64,000 nucleotides of DNA from Pirellula sp. SH-Sr6A (GTDB lineage: Bacteria > Planctomycetota > Planctomycetia > Pirellulales > Pirellulaceae): the NCBI RefSeq assembly GCF_001610875.1, contig NZ_CP011272.1, positions 6,429,988-6,493,987 on the forward strand, written 5' to 3'. The translations under genes were made by a program, and so were the position numbers. Positions 58,880-64,000 of this stretch are shown one piece after another. How positions within the stretch are numbered: the stretch's first letter is position 1; every line of letters begins with the position of its first letter. The notes under the pieces are model-generated. The model was not told where the DNA came from, searched no databases, and worked only from the letters and a program-made list of their open reading frames with translations.

Positions 58880-61824
58880 TTCCCGCGAACGGACTGCCGA
58901 ACGACTTGCCCACCGTCGGGGCCCGCACCCGGCCCTAGTTCGATGACGAAGTCGGCGGCATCGATCAGTTGCTGGTTGTGTTCGATCACGACCAGTGTGT
59001 GTCCTTTCTCGAGCAAGATATCAAAGCAATCGAGGAGTCGATCGATATCGACAAAGTGCAAGCCGGTAGTCGGTTCATCCATCGCGATCAGCTCACCCCG
59101 TTTGGATCGATTCGTTTCCGAAAGGATGGTCGCCAATTTCAGTCGCATCGATTCGCCTGCGGAGAGCGTCGATAGGTTTTGACCTAAAGGAAGGTAATCG
59201 AGGCCGATATCGATCAGAAGTTGCAAGCGGCTTTGAATTTCAGTTTCGCCGCGAAAGAAATCGGATGCAGTGGAAACGCTCATCTGAAGCACATCGTGAA
59301 TGTTGCGATCTCGATACGTCACGTCGAGTACTTCCGGTTTGAATCGCTTTCCGAGACAGTCGGGGCATGGGAGAGCGACATCCGCCATGAACTGCATCTC
59401 AACCGTGATGCATCCTAAACCTTCGCAGTGTTCACATCGCCCTGACTCGCTGTTGAAGGAAAAGTGGCTCGCGCTCCATTTTCGACTCTTTGCATCCGGC
59501 GTATCCGCAAATGCATTTCGGATCGCGTCCATTGCTTTGCAATACGTCGCAGGGGTCGATCGCGACGAGCGAGGGATTGGGCTTTGGTCGAGCGACCGAA
59601 ATCCGCCCAGCGATTTCACTCCTGTAACAGACTGAAAAGGCAAAGGGATGGGACCTTCTTTTCCCGCAGCTTTTGAGCATGCGGGGAGGAGCGTATCCAA
59701 AATAAGCGTACTCTTTCCCGATCCGCTCGGTCCGGTGATGACCGTGAAGCATCCGAGGGGGATTTCGATATCGATGCCTTGGAGATTGCGCCCCGCTGCA
59801 CCCGAGAGTTTGATGAACTTTTCGCCCGATCTTCGGATGGAACGCCTGGGTTTTTCCCCACGAAGGTACTTGCCCGTGACACTGTCCGATTGCATCAATG
59901 CCTCGGGCGCTCCGTCAAAGACGACTTCTCCTCCGAACTCACCGGCTCCTGGCCCGATTTCGAGGATGCGGTCGGCCAGCTTCATCATGGAGGGTTCGTG
60001 CTCTACGAGGATGACCGTATTCCCTCGATCGCGGATCTTGAGAATCGCTTGGGCGACTCGATCCACATCGGCGGTGTGCAATCCGACGGTCGGTTCGTCA
60101 AAGACGTAGAGCATGTCGACCAAGCTGGAACCGAGGAGGGTTGTGAGATTAACTCGTTGGCTCTCGCCGCTGCTAAGAGTGTGGAGCGGCCGGTCCAAGG
60201 AGAGATAGCCCAAACCAACGTCTTGAAGGTATTCCAGACGCGAAAGGACTTGTCGAACTGGTTCGGATGCGTTGTATTGAGCTTGTTCCTCGGCCGCGAG
60301 CCAAAAGTTCGATGGCGTATCGGACGAGAAATGGTCTTCGTGGGCGGTTTGAATCGATCGGGATTGGGTTGATTCGCGGATCAATTGCGCGAGGCGGTTG
60401 ATCGAAAGAGAGCAGAGGTCGGCGAAGGAGCAATCCGCCAATCGGTAGGCGAGTGCTTCATGGCTCAATCGTTTCCCTTCGCAGCTTTTGCAGGTGGAAT
60501 AGGTGCGCCATCGCGACAAGAAGACTCGGACGTGCATCTTGTACTTTTTCTTTTCGAGCCAAGCGAAGAATCCTTTCAATCCACCGAAGCGATGGGATGG
60601 GACACCTTCCTCGATATGGCGCCACTGAGCCTTGGTGAGTTTGGACACCGGGACATCCGTTGGGATTCCCACATCGGGGGCGAGCGCCAAGAGTTCTTGG
60701 AGCTCATGCGAATAGGATGGGGTGTTCCATGGAGCGATTGCACCGTCTCGCAGACTCAGTGTTTTGTTCGGTACGACCTTGTTTGGGTCGATAGCGATCG
60801 TTTCGCCAAATCCTTCGCATTCTCGGCAAGCGCCCAGGGGATGATTGAAATTGAAGAGACTGGGTTCTGCCGCGGGATAATCGATGTTGCATGGAACACA
60901 TCGCAGCACCGGAGAGAATGCTAGGCGGTCGAAGGACTTTCCATCGATCGTTTCTGTGCCCGATTCGCTTTCTAGAAAGACGATCCCGATGGAATCATCA
61001 TGCAACGCCGCTTGATCCATGCACACGCCGAGGGACTGTAGCCAGCGTTCTTCCCGAGTTCCCGTCCACGAGAGTCGATCTACAATCACGGTCGCGCGTT
61101 GGACGTTTTTGAATTGCTCGACAAGCTCAGCGCGATCCGAGCTCCCTAAGTTGACCGTAGAATTTTGGACAACAAGGCGAACGAATCCACTCGACTGAAG
61201 GTCGGCGAGGAGCATGGCAAGTTCATCGGTCGACTTCCAGGCGATCTCGAATCCCACCATTGCGCGTCCTGATGTGCGGGTGCTCAACACGTCGAGGATG
61301 GTATTTGGCGAATGGGCTTGAACAGGTTGACCGCATTGGGGGCAGAACAGCGAAGCGGTCTTAGAGAAGACGTTTCGAAGGTATTCCAGAATCTCGCTAG
61401 CAGTGCCCACCGTGCTCCGATTGTTTCGAGCGCGCGAGTCGCGGGTCACGGCGATGGAAGGGGGAAGCGGTTCGAGGCTGTCGAAGCTAGGTTTGTCCAG
61501 TCGTTGTAGAAACTGCCGAGTGTAGGCAGAGAAACTCTCGATGTAGCGGCGTTGGCCTTCCGCGTAGAGGGTATCGAACGCCAAGCTCGATTTGCCGCTC
61601 CCGCTCACCCCGCAAAGCACTGTCAGTTGTCGGAGCGGGAAATCGATATTTAGCGACTTCAGATTGTGTTGGCACGCTCCTCGCAGGTGGATGGCAGGTC
61701 CGCCCATGCTCGTTCGCAGCGCAATGGTCGCGGGGTTACTTGCCTCAAGGATGCTCGTCCCGGAGGCGTCGTACGAGGAAACGGATGGAGAAGAGGAATT
61801 CGAGGACCGCGATTTCTTTGCCAT
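58870..61824 (-). CDS. uvrA: excinuclease ABC subunit A (UvrA family)
   Basis: A 984-aa ABC-ATPase that detects DNA damage with UvrB. Seen: first Walker A GVSGSGKS (72-79), second GPSGSGKST, two LSxGExxR signatures (TLSSGESQRVNL, TLSAGESMRLKL), zinc modules CPQCGQ, CVPC...CRECEGFG and CEHCEGLG...CPDCLGKRF. N-terminal 40 Ser/Ala-rich residues are extra. Sequence differs from the main bacterial UvrA in several blocks, so it may be a second, paralogous UvrA. Standard role: nucleotide excision repair. Confidence 0.92.
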   Translation of the reverse strand: MAKKSRSSNSSSPSVSSYDASGTSILEASNPATIALRTSMGGPAIHLRGACQHNLKSLNIDFPLRQLTVLCGVSGSGKSSLAFDTLYAEGQRRYIESFSAYTRQFLQRLDKPSFDSLEPLPPSIAVTRDSRARNNRSTVGTASEILEYLRNVFSKTASLFCPQCGQPVQAHSPNTILDVLSTRTSGRAMVGFEIAWKSTDELAMLLADLQSSGFVRLVVQNSTVNLGSSDRAELVEQFKNVQRATVIVDRLSWTGTREERWLQSLGVCMDQAALHDDSIGIVFLESESGTETIDGKSFDRLAFSPVLRCVPCNIDYPAAEPSLFNFNHPLGACRECEGFGETIAIDPNKVVPNKTLSLRDGAIAPWNTPSYSHELQELLALAPDVGIPTDVPVSKLTKAQWRHIEEGVPSHRFGGLKGFFAWLEKKKYKMHVRVFLSRWRTYSTCKSCEGKRLSHEALAYRLADCSFADLCSLSINRLAQLIRESTQSRSIQTAHEDHFSSDTPSNFWLAAEEQAQYNASEPVRQVLSRLEYLQDVGLGYLSLDRPLHTLSSGESQRVNLTTLLGSSLVDMLYVFDEPTVGLHTADVDRVAQAILKIRDRGNTVILVEHEPSMMKLADRILEIGPGAGEFGGEVVFDGAPEALMQSDSVTGKYLRGEKPRRSIRRSGEKFIKLSGAAGRNLQGIDIEIPLGCFTVITGPSGSGKSTLILDTLLPACSKAAGKEGPIPLPFQSVTGVKSLGGFRSLDQSPIPRSSRSTPATYCKAMDAIRNAFADTPDAKSRKWSASHFSFNSESGRCEHCEGLGCITVEMQFMADVALPCPDCLGKRFKPEVLDVTYRDRNIHDVLQMSVSTASDFFRGETEIQSRLQLLIDIGLDYLPLGQNLSTLSAGESMRLKLATILSETNRSKRGELIAMDEPTTGLHFVDIDRLLDCFDILLEKGHTLVVIEHNQQLIDAADFVIELGPGAGPDGGQVVRQSVRGNHS

Positions 61825-62065
61825 AGTGATAGAGCTTAGGCGCGGCGTTTGGAAATGACTAGTGCAACGTTGAGGGCGTCATCCGCAGCCGCTATACTTC
61901 GCAGACCGCGGTTGGACCGCGCGCCAACCTGGAATAAGCCCGCTCGAATCCTGTTTGTTTTCGAATCGGTGACCAAGAACAGGCAAAGCCGTGCGAATAC
62001 GCGAAAAATTGCGCGTTGGCGACATGAATGGGATGAAACTGGCCTTGCATGAATAGGATGCCGAA

Positions 62066-62641
62066 ATGAGCTCTCCGGAAGAAACCACCCCTGCACAGAG
62101 ATTTGCGAAAGCAGCGCCGGCTTATGACCCCAGCAAGGACGTTGAGGAAAAGCTATGGTCGGGCGGGTACTCTCCGCGCGCGATGATTGGAGCGTGGATT
62201 GGATGTTTGGTTGCTTCCGGACTGTTGATTGCGACTGCCATCTTTTTGCCGAGTGTCATGGAGCAAGTGGATCGACGAGTCATTTGGGGGATCGCGTTGG
62301 TGGGGATCGTCGCGATTTGGGGTTATGCAGCTCTCACCTATCTTTACAGGCGGTTTAGTGTTCACTACGAATTGACCAGTCAGCGTTTCATCCACAAGCA
62401 TGGTTTGCTGGTGCGAACCACCGATCGCATTGAACTGATCGACATCGACGACGTCGCGTATAGCCAAGGAATCGTGGAGAGAATGCTAAACGTCGGGGCG
62501 ATCAAGATTCTAAGCACCGACCTATCCCACGCCTCGTTGCGGATGATTGGAATCGAGGAAGTGGGACGGGTCGCTGGCTTGATCGACGACGCACGTCGAA
62601 AGGAACGAAGGAAGCGAGCGCTTCACATCGAGACGACTTAA
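62066..62641 (+). CDS. bacterial PH-domain membrane protein (YdbS-like)
   Basis: A 191-aa protein. Seen: N-terminal hydrophilic 40 residues with SGGYSPRAM, two membrane helices (about 42-63 and 73-92), then YLYRRFSVHYELTSQRFIHKHGLL...RTTDRIELIDIDDVAY, the bPH2 signature. Known: a widespread small envelope family of unknown role. Followed 30 bases later by the DUF3754 gene. Confidence 0.8.
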   Translation: MSSPEETTPAQRFAKAAPAYDPSKDVEEKLWSGGYSPRAMIGAWIGCLVASGLLIATAIFLPSVMEQVDRRVIWGIALVGIVAIWGYAALTYLYRRFSVHYELTSQRFIHKHGLLVRTTDRIELIDIDDVAYSQGIVERMLNVGAIKILSTDLSHASLRMIGIEEVGRVAGLIDDARRKERRKRALHIETT

Positions 62642-62671
62642 AAGCATCCGTCCTTCGATGAAAGCCGAACC

Positions 62672-63964
62672 ATGCCGAGAACTTGGTTGCCAACTGTATG
62701 GATACCCAAGAGTTGGAGGTCGGTGAAATTCAAAATGCCACCCGAGCATTGGGGGCGGGAGCATTATCTTCCTTTCACACCCAATGCGCTCGTCGATTCC
62801 CTTTTGAGAGACTTTCCGCTCTCCGCTCCTGAGCAGACTCCATTTCGCTCATTGGTCGAGCAGATCAAGAGAAACATCAGCCTCGCGTATCACTCCCATC
62901 ACGAGGTGTTATCGGATCTCTATCAACGCTACGATCCGGATCGCGATTTCTCCGACCGGGTATTGCGAGGGGAGGGGACAGGAGTCGAGGGAGAATTTCC
63001 TGATACCGAATGGAAATTGGGATCTTGTGGAGGGCTGACTGACCGGGAGGCTTCGCGCGAGTTGTTTTCCGAAATAGCGGCTTCGCTGGGACATGCCAAT
63101 TACCGACGACTTTCGCCGCGTGAGATTCAGAATGCTATTGGGGTAGCCAGTCATTGGGGCGTTCGGCTTCATATCCGATTCTCTTCCTTCCGCAAGTTGG
63201 AGGTGTACGGGCGGGGAGATATTGTCACGCGAAGATCGTTTCGAAGTTGGAGACATTTCTTCCGACTGGTCGATCGAGACGTACCCATTTATCAACGATT
63301 GGTTGTCGTCTTTCGTCCAAGGGAGATGCAGACCTTTCCAGAACCGCTCGATCCCAATCGGGTGCACATTCGAATGTTTAAAAACGTTCCCAAGGCGGAT
63401 ATCGACATGATGCTTCCTGGAACGCAGATTCGATTGAGTTGGCTAGACACGGGCAAGATTGGTATCCCAACCTTGTGGGGGATTGCAATGATGACTAGCA
63501 AGCTCGCTAAGAGCCTTTGGATCCTGGCGTTGTTTAGCACGCTCAAGCTGCTGTCCTCCTTTTTTCTGGTAGTCGCCGTCTTGGTGGCGACTTTGTTCTA
63601 CGGCATCAAGTCGATCTTTTCGTACACGACCACCAAACGTCGGTATCAGCTGAATATCACCAGAAGTCTTTATTACCAAAACTTGGACAACAATCTGGGG
63701 GCTTTGCTTCGAATTGAGGAGGAAGCCGAGCAGCAAGAGATTTGCGAGGCCATTCTGGGATGCTTCGTTCTGTTCCGTAGCTCTCAGCCCATGACGCTGG
63801 AGGAAATCGATCGGCAGGCAGAAGCGATTTTAATGCGGCTGACGGGGGTCGATATCGATTTCGATGTAAGAGATAGCATGCGCGATTTAGCGAAGTGCGG
63901 TGTTGTTGCGATTCAGGAAACCGGCTGGCAACTTGTCTCTCCTGTGGGTGAGTGCGGTATCTAG
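62672..63964 (+). CDS. DUF3754 membrane protein
   Basis: A 430-aa protein. Seen: HIRMFKNVPKADIDMMLPG, then two membrane helices (about residues 283-320), then YYQNLDNNLGALLRIEEEAEQQE, both blocks typical of DUF3754 (TMEM143-type). C-terminal helical part with MTLEEIDRQAEAIL. An ATG at 62735 (MPPEHWGRE) is another possible start. Likely an envelope protein; role unknown. Confidence 0.78.
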   Translation: MPRTWLPTVWIPKSWRSVKFKMPPEHWGREHYLPFTPNALVDSLLRDFPLSAPEQTPFRSLVEQIKRNISLAYHSHHEVLSDLYQRYDPDRDFSDRVLRGEGTGVEGEFPDTEWKLGSCGGLTDREASRELFSEIAASLGHANYRRLSPREIQNAIGVASHWGVRLHIRFSSFRKLEVYGRGDIVTRRSFRSWRHFFRLVDRDVPIYQRLVVVFRPREMQTFPEPLDPNRVHIRMFKNVPKADIDMMLPGTQIRLSWLDTGKIGIPTLWGIAMMTSKLAKSLWILALFSTLKLLSSFFLVVAVLVATLFYGIKSIFSYTTTKRRYQLNITRSLYYQNLDNNLGALLRIEEEAEQQEICEAILGCFVLFRSSQPMTLEEIDRQAEAILMRLTGVDIDFDVRDSMRDLAKCGVVAIQETGWQLVSPVGECGI

Positions 63965-64000
63965 TTTGCATTGAACCGATCGATGGTTTTCAAAAGAAAT

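Overview
The window joins two different pieces of DNA from what looks like a planctomycete of the Pirellulales type. The host assignment rests on the right-hand 26 kb, which carries families typical of that group: a PSD1 protein (cytochrome-c-like CxxCH, DUF1549, LamG, DUF1553), an SHD1-domain exported protein, a PQQ-type beta-propeller protein, a Tat-exported sugar-isomerase-fold protein, a secretin N-domain repeat protein and a DUF3754 membrane protein.

Bases 1 to about 37,950 belong to a phage-type integrated element that ends next to a complete elongator tRNA-Met(CAT) gene (37976-38049, minus strand). The tRNA 3' end faces the element, the usual geometry for integration at a tRNA. Nearly every element gene lies on the minus strand, so the order is read from right to left: an HTH protein; a replication block (ParB domain fused to a replication-organizer-like C-terminus, then DnaB helicase); a recombination block (PD-(D/E)XK resolvase-like nuclease, YqaJ exonuclease, RecT, DUF1643 protein, RuvC-like protein); a block holding a signal-less subtilisin, an exported protein and a small membrane protein; an operon with a DUF6094 DNA methyltransferase, an SNF2/DEAD helicase, two tandem ParB-like proteins and a ParB-methyltransferase fusion; small and large terminase with an HNH nuclease; an AlkB-like dioxygenase; and an ECF-like sigma factor. 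About 24 small minus-strand genes fill bases 131-10656. No portal, capsid, tail or integrase gene is visible, so these must lie left of base 1 or be missing.

Two things stand out. First, at least a dozen minus-strand genes of the element are preceded by a bipartite motif, read on the gene strand as a CAAA-type box, exactly 14 bases, then GGCC or GGCT, usually 33-50 bases before the start codon. It looks like a dedicated promoter, and the element's own sigma factor, which has a sigma70-type promoter with a perfect TATAAT, is the obvious candidate reader. Second, the only substantial plus-strand gene (10947-13007) encodes a GHKL ATPase joined to a PD-(D/E)XK nuclease signature. It sits as an opposite-strand cargo gene between the sigma factor and the left gene array, and is the best candidate here for an undescribed conflict or defence effector.

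Bases 38,050-64,000 are ordinary chromosome: proline racemase family, SHD1 protein, PSD1 protein, a MotA/MotB stator pair, a GGQ release-factor-like protein, a large SWIM-SNF2 helicase, a Nudix hydrolase, an unknown 455-aa protein, a secretin-like repeat protein, a TIM-barrel isomerase-like protein divergent from a PQQ beta-propeller protein, two small membrane proteins, UvrA, a bacterial PH-domain protein and a DUF3754 protein running to the right edge.
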